Source: JAQTTT01 sp964565435 (GTDB lineage Archaea; Nanobdellota; Nanobdellia; Tiddalikarchaeales; Tiddalikarchaeaceae). Taken from it: a stretch of DNA of 26,017 nucleotides. Of this stretch, positions 7,568 to 15,727 are shown piece after piece. The notes under the pieces are model-generated. The model did not search any database and had not been told where the DNA came from. It was given only the letters and a program-made list of their open reading frames with translations. Location: assembly GCA_964565435.1 (NCBI GenBank), contig CAZMEY010000005.1, positions 1 through 26,017 of the forward strand. The letters run 5' to 3'. A program made the translations under genes and the position numbers. Each line of letters opens with the position of its first letter. Positions within the stretch are counted from its first letter, which is position 1.

Positions 7568-10055
7568 TGCAGTTAGTCACCGTAAATGTTTCTTCCCTTA
7601 TTGTATTAAAGGAGTATATGGCATCAGCCCTCACTAAGTAAGTGCTTAAATCAATATTGGACACATCCAATCCTTTTAAATCTATTGCGCAAGTAAGGAA
7701 TCCAATAGTGCCTACTGGCTTATTTGCAAGGCATACAGTGTATCCCCTTGAAACCAAATCATTGCATGCGTCATAGACTGAAGGCATTCCTGAAAATGAT
7801 GATGAATATTCCGGAGTGTAATAAATCGCGGATTGTTCAGCTTCTGCTTTTGAAGTCCCTGAAAAGATTGTTTCACAAAAATCATTGATTGATGATATTT
7901 GCCCACCAGAGGATGATGAATCTTTTAAGGAATTTATTATTTCATACTCTGAAAGCAATGTATTTTGCTCGGAAGGGATTAAATCTTTTATTGAATCAAA
8001 TTCATCCAAAATAATATTTATTGCGTCAGCAGTTGTTTCAATAGAGGTGTTTGTAATAAGGCTATCTAATATAAGTATTACTCTTGCTGTAAGGTCTTTC
8101 CATTCTTCCAAAGTAGTCAATTCATTTATTAATAGGTGCTCTTTTATTTTAAGATTAATTCTTGACATAGTTTGCTTTAGTTCAGACAAATCAGCTTCTG
8201 TTCCTGAAGGATAATATCCAATATATTCGCTTAATGTCCACCCTTTTGATTCTTCATAAAATACATCAAGGTTTTCAAAGAATATTTGCAAAGAACTTCC
8301 AAGATTTATCCTGATTATATTTAATTCAGCGTCGGTCATTACCCTTGAAGCTCCGTTAAATCTGTAGCAATCAAAGTCTGTTTGGCTTAATAGCCCGGTT
8401 CTGTCCCTATTGTATCCATATAATCCGGTATATTCAACTCCTAAAGAGCCTGTATATCCTGAAGTTTCACTTATTACTTCGCATTGCCCTAAGTCTTCTG
8501 GCAAATAAAGCACTAATTTAGGGTCATTGACTAATCCTTCCTCTTTTTGGCTCCAAGCTAATTTAAGCAATATTTGATCTGAATCTTTCCTTTCCTCATT
8601 GACAACTATTGGCTGCTGCCCCACATCCATGCTTAACAATACCCTTCCAAAGCTGCTAGTGCTTACTGGATTGCCTATGTTTATAGGGTTAAGCAAGTAA
8701 GTGTCATAATCAATAAAAGACATTGGGAAAACACTTGTTGTATGATAATTGGCCAATATATTGCTTCTAATCATGCAAGCCTGCTCCATTACATCAGCAA
8801 ATAATGTTGTCCTGAAAGTTGTCCTAACCTCTCTTGGAACACCTTTAGGAAGATTGGAAACAAGCTCAGAATAAGTTGATACTTTATCTCCCACTTTAAA
8901 AGTCAATTGGCATACATTGCAATATCCTGAATTGCCTTCTTCATCCCGTGCACAGTAAGGATTTCTAAGAGCTGAGAATTGCACTGACAAGTCCTTTAAT
9001 TCAAACTTTGCCAAGTTCTGCATTGTCAGCACCGCAACTATGTCTGATTCGTCGCAAAGCCTTCCCTCAACCCTGAATGTTGAACCAATCACTTCATCGC
9101 TGATTAATTCATAAGTTGGACCCATCCTTTTTTCGGTCTGCCCAGTTCTTACAACATAAGTTGATTTATAATAGCTTAAAGGTGATATCTCCCCAAAACT
9201 GCTGACTGCAGAGGCTCCTGCTGAAGCGCTGGAAGTTGTTGACAATACCCATAAATTAGCAAATAATGTGGGGAACATGAAGCTTAGCATGTAAGCTGCA
9301 AAGCTTGCTCCAGTAATCATCAATAATCCCCAATTGTTTCCGCTGCTCCAAAAGCTTGACAATAATAGCATTAATGGAACAGTTATTATTAATTGCATAA
9401 AAAATCCATAGCTGCTTCCTCCAAAAAGCGAGAAAGGGCTTGCCACTAATACCCATAAAGAAGTCATTAATAATGTTGAAAGAGCCAAAGTCCTGACAAC
9501 TGAAAAAATCATATAATGATATCCTAAAGTAACTGTTTTAGGGGAAAGCCCTGGCCCTTCTTTATCCCCTGCATAATTCCCTTCTGCGTCAATATAATAT
9601 GTTTTTGTTGTGTCAGTGCCTGAGCCGAAGAGTATTTGAAGCACTTTAATCAATACCATGAAAAACAAGAGTATTGCCAGTGAAAAAAAGAATGAGCCAA
9701 GCAAGTCATCAATATTAAAATTGCCAAATGCGCAAAGAACTATTACTATTGCAAGGCCTATTAAAAAAATCCAATTTGCAATATTATTTTTTGATTTTGT
9801 TAAAAATCCATTTTTGAATAAAACAATTGCTGTTATGACAAATACTATTGCTTGCGCAATAAAAGAGATCAAAAAATATTCTCCAAAGCTGACTCTTGTC
9901 CCGCAGGTTACAAAGCTCATGATAATATTAAAGATTATCAAAAATACTACAAATGGCGATTTTATCTCTTTGCCTACAATTTGATCGTTTTCTTTTTTAT
10001 CACCTAATATTCCTGAGGTGATTCCTCCTGCAAGTTTTTTCCAATCAAGAGCCAT
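7557..10055 (-). CDS. Seven-pass membrane protein with large extracellular domain, unknown family (832 aa)
   Basis: No family recognised. Residues 1-33 are a charged, probably cytoplasmic tail. Seven hydrophobic helices follow at about 34-55, 59-80, 93-113, 118-143, 180-206, 216-236 and 251-272. With a cytoplasmic N-terminus this puts the remaining ~560 residues outside the cell. That outer part starts with a Ser/Ala-rich linker. It contains strand-rich modules with clustered cysteines (CARDEEGNSGYCNVC), then a mainly helical section (about 620-730), and ends TVTNCNAI. Its modules loosely resemble those of the neighbouring lipoproteins. It directly follows the 86-residue membrane-protein gene (end-to-start with no spare base) and overlaps the large lipoprotein gene by 11 bases. 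It is likely the membrane core of the cluster (inference). Confidence 0.85.
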   Translation of the reverse strand: MALDWKKLAGGITSGILGDKKENDQIVGKEIKSPFVVFLIIFNIIMSFVTCGTRVSFGEYFLISFIAQAIVFVITAIVLFKNGFLTKSKNNIANWIFLIGLAIVIVLCAFGNFNIDDLLGSFFFSLAILLFFMVLIKVLQILFGSGTDTTKTYYIDAEGNYAGDKEGPGLSPKTVTLGYHYMIFSVVRTLALSTLLMTSLWVLVASPFSLFGGSSYGFFMQLIITVPLMLLLSSFWSSGNNWGLLMITGASFAAYMLSFMFPTLFANLWVLSTTSSASAGASAVSSFGEISPLSYYKSTYVVRTGQTEKRMGPTYELISDEVIGSTFRVEGRLCDESDIVAVLTMQNLAKFELKDLSVQFSALRNPYCARDEEGNSGYCNVCQLTFKVGDKVSTYSELVSNLPKGVPREVRTTFRTTLFADVMEQACMIRSNILANYHTTSVFPMSFIDYDTYLLNPINIGNPVSTSSFGRVLLSMDVGQQPIVVNEERKDSDQILLKLAWSQKEEGLVNDPKLVLYLPEDLGQCEVISETSGYTGSLGVEYTGLYGYNRDRTGLLSQTDFDCYRFNGASRVMTDAELNIIRINLGSSLQIFFENLDVFYEESKGWTLSEYIGYYPSGTEADLSELKQTMSRINLKIKEHLLINELTTLEEWKDLTARVILILDSLITNTSIETTADAINIILDEFDSIKDLIPSEQNTLLSEYEIINSLKDSSSSGGQISSINDFCETIFSGTSKAEAEQSAIYYTPEYSSSFSGMPSVYDACNDLVSRGYTVCLANKPVGTIGFLTCAIDLKGLDVSNIDLSTYLVRADAIYSFNTIREETFTVTNCNAI

Positions 10056-10316
10056 TTATAGCCAGCCCCCCATATAGATGATTAATCCTGCCATTATTAG
10101 CCCGACAATGAATTGGGCGCTTATTCCTCCGCTGAAGAATGAGAAGCCCATGCCAATAATGAAAGGTATGACAAAGAATGCCAATGCCACAATCATTGCT
10201 ACAAGTATTATTAACGCTTTGACCTTACCTTTGTAATCTGATGAGGAGCTTCCTCCGAATTCCTTTGCAACCGCTCCGCTTACATCAAATTTTCTTTTCT
10301 TATCTTTGTCAGCCAT
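10056..10316 (-). CDS. Small two-pass membrane protein, unknown family (86 aa)
   Basis: No family recognised. The first ~30 residues are charged and Gly/Ser-rich (MADKDKKRKFDVSGAVAKEF) and probably cytoplasmic. Two hydrophobic helices follow at about 33-58 and 65-83, ending in GGWL. Like the next gene's product, it begins with a charged stretch plus a short amphipathic-looking segment before its first helix. Its gene lies seven bases after the 390-residue protein gene and ends immediately where the 832-residue membrane-protein gene begins. Such placement suggests a small accessory subunit of the larger membrane protein, but that is inference. Confidence 0.8.
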   Translation of the reverse strand: MADKDKKRKFDVSGAVAKEFGGSSSSDYKGKVKALIILVAMIVALAFFVIPFIIGMGFSFFSGGISAQFIVGLIMAGLIIYMGGWL

Positions 10317-10323
10317 TATTCAT

Positions 10324-11496
10324 TCACTCATACACTTTTATATTATTTATGTTTATTCTTCCATCAGGAGTTGATATTTTAAGATTGTTTGCCCTTTCGG
10401 ATAGGTATCTTGTGGGTATTTCAATCTTGTTGACTCCTAGCACTAATTTATTTGAAGGGTATAGGAATAGCGCGTCTTGCGTCAATAATGTGAAATATAT
10501 ATCCCCTGGAGTTATTATTCCAGTGACATTAAAGTAAACAACTATGTTGCTTTTTGCTAAAGCGCTTGATGGAATATCAAAAGTGTAATACCTTTCAGCC
10601 AATCCAGAAGGAGTTGAATAAAAGTCAAGTGTTATATTTGATAGATAGTATTCTGCGCCTTTTGATGATTCAATTGCAAGTGTGTTTGCTTCGCTGTTAA
10701 GGTTTACACTTGACAAATCAATTGTTATCTTATTGGTGTAATTATTGATTGAGCCTTCAAAGATTTTATTATTATTGATTTTCATTGTTATAGGGTAATC
10801 ATTGAATTGCTGGGCATTGAAGCTTAATTCAAGCATTTCGGATAGCGCAGCAGTTGGGTTTAGGTAAAATATTTTTGAATCGTTTGCTTTCTCTTCATAA
10901 TATTCATAATTGTAAAGCTTTATTGAGTCAAAGACGCATTTTTGGGAGTTGAATAAAGAGTTGCCGTTGAACTTGCAGAATATTGTTATGTCTTTTCCCA
11001 ATGAATTTATATTGGTGAATGGCATTTTTACAGAGATTTTTGAATCGCTTAGCAATTCACTTTCATAATAGATGGTGCCGTTCATTAACACAACAACTTT
11101 TGGGGTTCCTATAATGCTTGCAGTGTTAAGCTCTAATTCAACCATTGAATATTCATCATTTAATCTTATTGCAGTGTTTCCCTGGTATAATGCTGTTGCG
11201 TCAAGAGAGGTTAGCTCATATGAGCTGATAAGCCTTTTAGTCAATGCATTTGAAACCCTCATGTTGCTTACAATTGTTGAGAATAATAAATTGCCGCTTT
11301 CAATCCTTGAGCTTATCTCGCCCACTTTGGCTGAAAAATAAGAATCATCTGATGTTTCAGGAAGTGTTTCATTATCGCTTGGCGAGCCGAACAATAATTC
11401 ATACCTTTGCTGTGGAGGAATCCAGAGTAAGTACCAAATCATTAAAGCCATTACAGTCAGGAGTATAGCCGTCACTGCTGTTTGGGACTTATTCAT
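10324..11496 (-). CDS. Single-pass anchored extracellular protein, unknown family (390 aa)
   Basis: No known family recognised. The N-terminus MNKSQTAVTAILLTVMALMI leads into one membrane helix (about residues 6-25), followed by an IPPQQRYELLFG motif. The start is reminiscent of archaeal pilin-type (class III) signal peptides, but it lacks the usual glutamate at position +5, so I do not call it a pilin. The remaining ~350 residues are strand-rich with several Asn-X-Ser/Thr sites and would face outside; the pattern suggests repeated beta-sandwich modules. This is the first gene of the six-gene envelope cluster. A TATA-like box lies 23-31 bases upstream at 11519-11527. Seven bases separate it from the next gene. 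Confidence 0.83.
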   Translation of the reverse strand: MNKSQTAVTAILLTVMALMIWYLLWIPPQQRYELLFGSPSDNETLPETSDDSYFSAKVGEISSRIESGNLLFSTIVSNMRVSNALTKRLISSYELTSLDATALYQGNTAIRLNDEYSMVELELNTASIIGTPKVVVLMNGTIYYESELLSDSKISVKMPFTNINSLGKDITIFCKFNGNSLFNSQKCVFDSIKLYNYEYYEEKANDSKIFYLNPTAALSEMLELSFNAQQFNDYPITMKINNNKIFEGSINNYTNKITIDLSSVNLNSEANTLAIESSKGAEYYLSNITLDFYSTPSGLAERYYTFDIPSSALAKSNIVVYFNVTGIITPGDIYFTLLTQDALFLYPSNKLVLGVNKIEIPTRYLSERANNLKISTPDGRININNIKVYE

Positions 11497-11518
11497 GTCA
11501 TAAAAATAATAGTTAGTG

Positions 11519-11527
11519 TTTTATAAA
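11519..11527 (-). promoter_or_regulatory. TATA-like box for the envelope cluster
   Basis: Read on the minus strand the sequence is TTTATAAAA, a near-ideal archaeal TATA box, 23-31 bases before the ATG at 11496. At normal archaeal spacing, transcription would start at or within a few bases of the start codon, giving a leaderless message. It is the only strong box I found for the six minus-strand genes that follow, which supports reading them as one operon. Confidence 0.6.
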
Positions 11528-11536
11528 TGTTTTTTT

Positions 11537-11543
11537 AAAAAAA
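11537..11543 (-). terminator. T-tract terminator after the coiled-coil gene
   Basis: A run of seven A on the + strand is a T7 tract on the minus strand, 5-11 bases past the stop of the coiled-coil gene. Archaeal RNA polymerase can terminate at such U-runs. It sits just before the promoter of the envelope cluster and would separate the two transcripts. Confidence 0.4.
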
Positions 11544-11547
11544 GTTT

Positions 11548-11967
11548 TTATTCGCTTTCTTCATGTGCTTCCATCAATTTCCTTTTTTTTAAAATCTCTT
11601 GGAGCTCAACCATTATCTCTTTTCTTAGGTTTGAGGAGTTTGGTTTTTGGGCTTGCTGGGATGGAGGCGCCGGGTTTTTTGGAACGCTTTCTGCATAATT
11701 GCTTTGGGCGTTTGATTGCTCTTTTTTTGCCTTGCTGATTTCATCAATGTTGTTTTTTAAATAATTTATTTGGGTTTCAAGGCAGCTTGTCTTGTATTCC
11801 AGATTGCTGATTGATGAATATATCTGCAATAGATTATTGTCAATGCCGTCAATCATTATTTGCACTGCACTGAATATCTTATAGACACTTTCGCTTAAAA
11901 AATCAATTTTTTTCTCCAATTCTTTATTGCTGTTTTTTGACAATAAATTAGTCAAGTTATTTTCCAT
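11548..11967 (-). CDS. Coiled-coil protein, unknown family (139 aa)
   Basis: No family recognised and no membrane segment or signal. Residues ~15-95 have the heptad-like spacing of Leu/Ile and charged residues expected of a coiled coil (KELEKKIDFLSESVYKIF, then ISNLEYKTSCLETQINYLKN). A Pro/Ala/Gln-rich linker follows (about 98-113), and then a charged C-terminal helix (LRKEIMVELQEILKKRKL). It is therefore probably a cytoplasmic oligomer. It lies immediately upstream of the envelope cluster on the same strand, but an apparent T-tract and a separate TATA box in the 51-base gap suggest separate transcription. A weak TATA-like TTTTTTAAT lies at 11991-11999. It is divergent from the helicase gene. 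Confidence 0.75.
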   Translation of the reverse strand: MENNLTNLLSKNSNKELEKKIDFLSESVYKIFSAVQIMIDGIDNNLLQIYSSISNLEYKTSCLETQINYLKNNIDEISKAKKEQSNAQSNYAESVPKNPAPPSQQAQKPNSSNLRKEIMVELQEILKKRKLMEAHEESE

Positions 11968-12022
11968 TATTATTATGATTGATTTTTATGATTAAAAAAT
12001 TATGGGAATCATTATCCAAAGA

Positions 12023-12031
12023 TTTTTATTA
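12023..12031 (+). promoter_or_regulatory. TATA-like box for the Hel308-like gene
   Basis: TTTTTATTA lies about 24-32 bases before the ATG at 12055, the spacing for a leaderless or very short-leader transcript. The match to the archaeal consensus is only moderate, in a generally AT-rich divergent intergenic region. Confidence 0.35.
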
Positions 12032-12054
12032 ATTAAATAATAATTCAAGGCTTA

Positions 12055-14187
12055 ATGAAGAATCTTCCATTAATTATTCAGGAATTGCTTGAAAAGAAAG
12101 GGATTAAGGAGCTTAGGCCGCCCCAGCAATTGGCTCTTGACAAGGGATTAATGGATAAGAAAAGCGTTGTGATTAGCAGCCCGACTGGCAGCGGAAAGAC
12201 CCTTGCTGCAGAGATAGCAATGATTAATCATTTTAATAATGGGGGCAAGACTGTTTATATTGTGCCCCTTAAAAGCTTGGGCTCTGAAAAATTTAAATCA
12301 TTTAAGGAGGATTATTCTCCTTATGGAGTGAGGGTTGGGCTTAGCATTAGTGATTTGGATTCAAGCGATTACAAGCTCTCGCAGTATGATGTTATTATTT
12401 GCACTGCCGAGAAAGCTGATAGCCTGATTAGGCATGATGCCAATTTTATCAGGGAGGTTTCTTGCGTAATAATTGATGAGGTGCATTTGATTGATGATTA
12501 TTCAAGGGGTCCGACTTTGGAGGTTCTTATAACTATTTTAAAGAAATTATTGCCTAAATCCCAATTGATAGCTTTGAGCGCTACTATAAGCAATGATTCG
12601 GAGATAGCTAAATGGCTTGGCGCTGAATTGGTAAAGAGTGATTATAGGGCTGTCAAGCTCTATGAGGGTGTTTATTTGAATGGAAGCCTTGAGTTTAATA
12701 ATAATAAATCCTATGGGATTGAGAGCTCTTCTTTTGCTGAAAAGGATTTGGCGCTTAACTGCATTGAGATGAATAAGCAGTCAATATTTTTTTTATCAAG
12801 CAGGAGGAATGCGCAAAGCCTTGCCAAGAGATTGTCTGAAAAGGTTAGCAATAAATTAGGGGCTGAGGATTTAGGAAAGCTGGATATTTTGGCTGACAAG
12901 GTTTTGTATACATTGGAGCAGCCCACTGAGCAGTGCCATTTATTGGCTGAGTGCATCAGGAAAGGATGCGCTTTCCACCATGCAGGCTTGGTTCAAAAGC
13001 AGAAGGATTTGGTTGAGAAGGGTTTTAAGGAGAGGTTTTTAAAGATTATTTGCGCAACGCCAACCCTTGCTGCTGGAGTAAATCTTCCTGCTTTTAGGGT
13101 TATTGTCAGGGATTTGAAGAGGTTTAGCGCTTTGCAAGGCAGCTATTATATTCCTGTTTTGGAAGTCAAGCAGATGTTTGGCAGGGCTGGAAGGCCGGGT
13201 TTGGAAGAGTTCGGGGAAGCGATTGCATTAGCAAAGTCAGAGGATGAAAAAAATGAAATCTTTGATGAATACATTTATGGCCAAGCTGAAAATGTCTATT
13301 CAAAGCTAAGCTCTGAGCCGCATTTAAGAAGCCATGTTTTAAGCCTTGTGAGCTCAAGGTTTTGCTCTAATATTGAAAACTTGAAGGATTTTTTCAAAAG
13401 CACTTTTTTTGCGCACCAATACAAGAACTTGGATGAAATCAATAGGCTGATTGAAAAAATAGCGGATGAATTGTTTTTTTACGGCTTTATTGAAAAAAAG
13501 GGGGAATTGGTCTCTGCCACTGAATTAGGAAAAAGGGTGAGCGAGTTATACCTTGACCCTTTGGTTGCCCACAATCTTATTGAAAGCATTATGAAATCAA
13601 AAAGCATTGAGGCTAATTCATTCAATGTTTTGCAATGCATCTGCTACAGCAAGGGCTTGCAGTTGATTAATATCAAAAGCGAGGATGTGATGGCATTATT
13701 GGATATTGCGCAAAAGAATTATTTATTGATTGATGAGCCGAGCTCTTTTGATTACGAGTATGATGATTTTTTGAAAAGCATAAAAACTGCAATGCTTTTT
13801 GAGTCATGGATTAATGAAGTGCCTGAGCAGCAATTAATTGACAATTACAAGATGTTTCCAGGCGATTTAAGGAATATCTTATCCTCTCTTGACTGGCTTG
13901 TTTATTCAATGTCTGAATTGTCAAAGTGCTTAAGGGAAAATAAAATCATAGGCTTCCTTAAAAGATTAAGGGTTAGGATATCTTTCGGCATAAGGGATGA
14001 ATTGTTTGAGCTTGTCTCCCTTAAAGGGATTGGAAGGGTTAGGGCAAGAAAGCTTTATGCCAATAACATCAAGTCAGTTTCGGATATATTGAAGGCCGGC
14101 GTTTCGGGGCTTTCTGGAATAATAGGCCCTGGCGTTGCAAGCAAAGTTATCAGTTCAATGGATTTATACAAAAACAAAATGGATTAA
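12055..14187 (+). CDS. hel308: Hel308-type DNA helicase (superfamily 2, Ski2-like)
   Basis: An ATP-dependent 3'-5' DNA helicase thought to act at blocked replication forks and in recombination. At 710 residues it matches the family length. Motifs are all present: Q-motif RPPQQLAL (21-28), Walker A PTGSGKT (43-49), DEVH (141-144), SAT (175-177), HHAGL (308-312), CATPTLAAGVNLPAF (333-347) and QMFGRAGRPG (373-382). The C-terminus carries a helix-hairpin-helix region with LVSLKGIGRVRARKLYANNI, matching Hel308 domain 5. A winged-helix and ratchet region lies between. The gene stands alone on the + strand, divergent from the coiled-coil gene, and ends one base before the convergent secD stop. Another Ski2-like helicase is possible but less likely given the HhH tail. 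Confidence 0.93.
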   Translation: MKNLPLIIQELLEKKGIKELRPPQQLALDKGLMDKKSVVISSPTGSGKTLAAEIAMINHFNNGGKTVYIVPLKSLGSEKFKSFKEDYSPYGVRVGLSISDLDSSDYKLSQYDVIICTAEKADSLIRHDANFIREVSCVIIDEVHLIDDYSRGPTLEVLITILKKLLPKSQLIALSATISNDSEIAKWLGAELVKSDYRAVKLYEGVYLNGSLEFNNNKSYGIESSSFAEKDLALNCIEMNKQSIFFLSSRRNAQSLAKRLSEKVSNKLGAEDLGKLDILADKVLYTLEQPTEQCHLLAECIRKGCAFHHAGLVQKQKDLVEKGFKERFLKIICATPTLAAGVNLPAFRVIVRDLKRFSALQGSYYIPVLEVKQMFGRAGRPGLEEFGEAIALAKSEDEKNEIFDEYIYGQAENVYSKLSSEPHLRSHVLSLVSSRFCSNIENLKDFFKSTFFAHQYKNLDEINRLIEKIADELFFYGFIEKKGELVSATELGKRVSELYLDPLVAHNLIESIMKSKSIEANSFNVLQCICYSKGLQLINIKSEDVMALLDIAQKNYLLIDEPSSFDYEYDDFLKSIKTAMLFESWINEVPEQQLIDNYKMFPGDLRNILSSLDWLVYSMSELSKCLRENKIIGFLKRLRVRISFGIRDELFELVSLKGIGRVRARKLYANNIKSVSDILKAGVSGLSGIIGPGVASKVISSMDLYKNKMD

Positions 14188-14188
14188 A

Positions 14189-15727
14189 TTATTTTTTATT
14201 CATTAATTCAATTATTTTTGAGTAAGCAGGCCTTGTAATCAATAAGCCAATGGTTATTGAGATAATATTTGTTATTGCAAATCCTTTAAGTATTCCTGCT
14301 CCCGCGATTCCTAGTGGAATCATTACTGCTATGCTTGAGGAAAATGCCGCCATTATCACAAAGAAAGCGTTCTTCATTTTTTGCTTAATATTGAGCATTT
14401 GAATTTCTTCCTTGCTTCCCATAATCTCATCAGTGATGATTATTTGGTCATCAACTCCTGTGCCTATTGAAGCTATGAGGCCGGCTATTGCAGAGATGTC
14501 AAATGTCCATTTCATTGCTGTTGCCGCTCCAAGAGTTATTATTATCTCAGTCAATGTGACAAAGATTATTGGCAGAGCAATCCTGATTTTTTTGTATCTT
14601 ATTGCTATTATTAAATCAACGCAAATGATTGCCAAGAAAAAAACAAAGACAATATTGCTTAAGAACTCTTTGCCTAATTTTGGGGAGATTACCTCAATGT
14701 TTTCAACATTCATCTTGACAGGCAATTTATCGCTTTGAATCATTGTCTTTAATTCTTTCATCCTAAGTATTGCCTCTTCCTTGGTGCTTGCGCCCCCGCT
14801 GATTACAGGATTCCTTATTGGAGTGTCAGCCATTGTGCACCCTATGCTTAAGCTGCTGCCTTCCAGTAATTCGCCGTCTAAGTAAAAACCGATTGTTTCA
14901 TTTAAGTAACATGATGAGCCAAATCCGCTCCTGTCCAACACTTTTGTGGCATTGACAAACCTATCAGCTCCAGCCTCGCTGATTTGAAGACCAAAAGTGA
15001 ATTTAAAGCCATCCTCTGATGCAAGAACAGCCGAAGGGCAGTCATCAGAGTTAACCATGCAAATGCTTGTAATATCCTCCCTGTAAAAAACGGTTGTGTT
15101 CCCCACCCTTGCTTCAAAAACGCCTTCGCTTTCAAGCAATCTTTCAACATCATCAATGCTAATGCTTGAAGGGAACTCTATTTTGATATAATTGTTGCCA
15201 GTTAAGTCAGTCAATATGCTTATTGGTATTTCCTTGAATCCATAGGTATTAAGCCTATTTTCAAGAACCATTTTGACTGTTTCCAAATCATCCTTGGTCA
15301 CTGTGCCGTTCGGACTTAAAGTAATCTTTGAGCCGCCAACCAAGTCTATGCCAAATTCAATATTTGAAAAAGACATGTCAGCAACAGTTATTCCAGAGTA
15401 AGGGCTTCCATCCTTTATTGACAAAAAGAAAGGGTAAGAAGTTTCCTCTTTGGCAAAATACCCTTTTGATTTATAGGTTATCTGGACGCTTTGGTTGATA
15501 TTCAATTGCGATATTGCGAGCGCAAAATCAGTTGAATCATTGATTAATATGCCATTTACTTTTGTGATTATTACATCTTTGGGCACAAAATTGGCTGCAG
15601 GGGATGAAACGCCTGTAACCAAGGCGCCTGAATATTCCAACCTTGGCTGAATGACTATTAGGCTTACAATAAGGGAAACTGCCATTAAGATTATTCTCCA
15701 ATCCTTCAAATATTTATTAATATTCAT
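14189..15727 (-). CDS. secD: Protein-export membrane protein SecD, with a PDZ-like module
   Basis: SecD works with SecF and SecYEG and aids protein translocation. The 512 residues begin with a membrane helix (about 11-27). An unusual segment at about 32-92 reads like a PDZ domain (GALVTGVSSPAANFVPKDVI, then ITKVNGILI and later VQITYKSKG). Next is the SecD signature FGIDLVGG (125-132) and the large extracytoplasmic P1 region. Five further helices occupy the C-terminal ~160 residues, including GTGVDDQIIITDE (422-434), the hallmark of archaeal SecD. It overlaps the secF stop by four bases (15724-15727), so the pair is coupled. The end is one base from the convergent helicase gene. The SecD call is firm; the PDZ call rests on sequence pattern alone. 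Confidence 0.94.
   Translation of the reverse strand: MNINKYLKDWRIILMAVSLIVSLIVIQPRLEYSGALVTGVSSPAANFVPKDVIITKVNGILINDSTDFALAISQLNINQSVQITYKSKGYFAKEETSYPFFLSIKDGSPYSGITVADMSFSNIEFGIDLVGGSKITLSPNGTVTKDDLETVKMVLENRLNTYGFKEIPISILTDLTGNNYIKIEFPSSISIDDVERLLESEGVFEARVGNTTVFYREDITSICMVNSDDCPSAVLASEDGFKFTFGLQISEAGADRFVNATKVLDRSGFGSSCYLNETIGFYLDGELLEGSSLSIGCTMADTPIRNPVISGGASTKEEAILRMKELKTMIQSDKLPVKMNVENIEVISPKLGKEFLSNIVFVFFLAIICVDLIIAIRYKKIRIALPIIFVTLTEIIITLGAATAMKWTFDISAIAGLIASIGTGVDDQIIITDEIMGSKEEIQMLNIKQKMKNAFFVIMAAFSSSIAVMIPLGIAGAGILKGFAITNIISITIGLLITRPAYSKIIELMNKK

Noticed and set aside
9658..9984. Open frame on the + strand inside the seven-pass membrane protein gene
   Set aside because: It is antisense to a strong membrane-protein gene, has no promoter or ribosome binding site, and its hydrophobic look mirrors the opposite strand. 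The same applies to 7885-8214 (+) and 14412-14738 (+).
10324..11496. Calling the 390-residue anchored protein a pilin
   Set aside because: The class III-like start lacks the +5 glutamate, the protein is too long, and no pilin peptidase or assembly ATPase is nearby.
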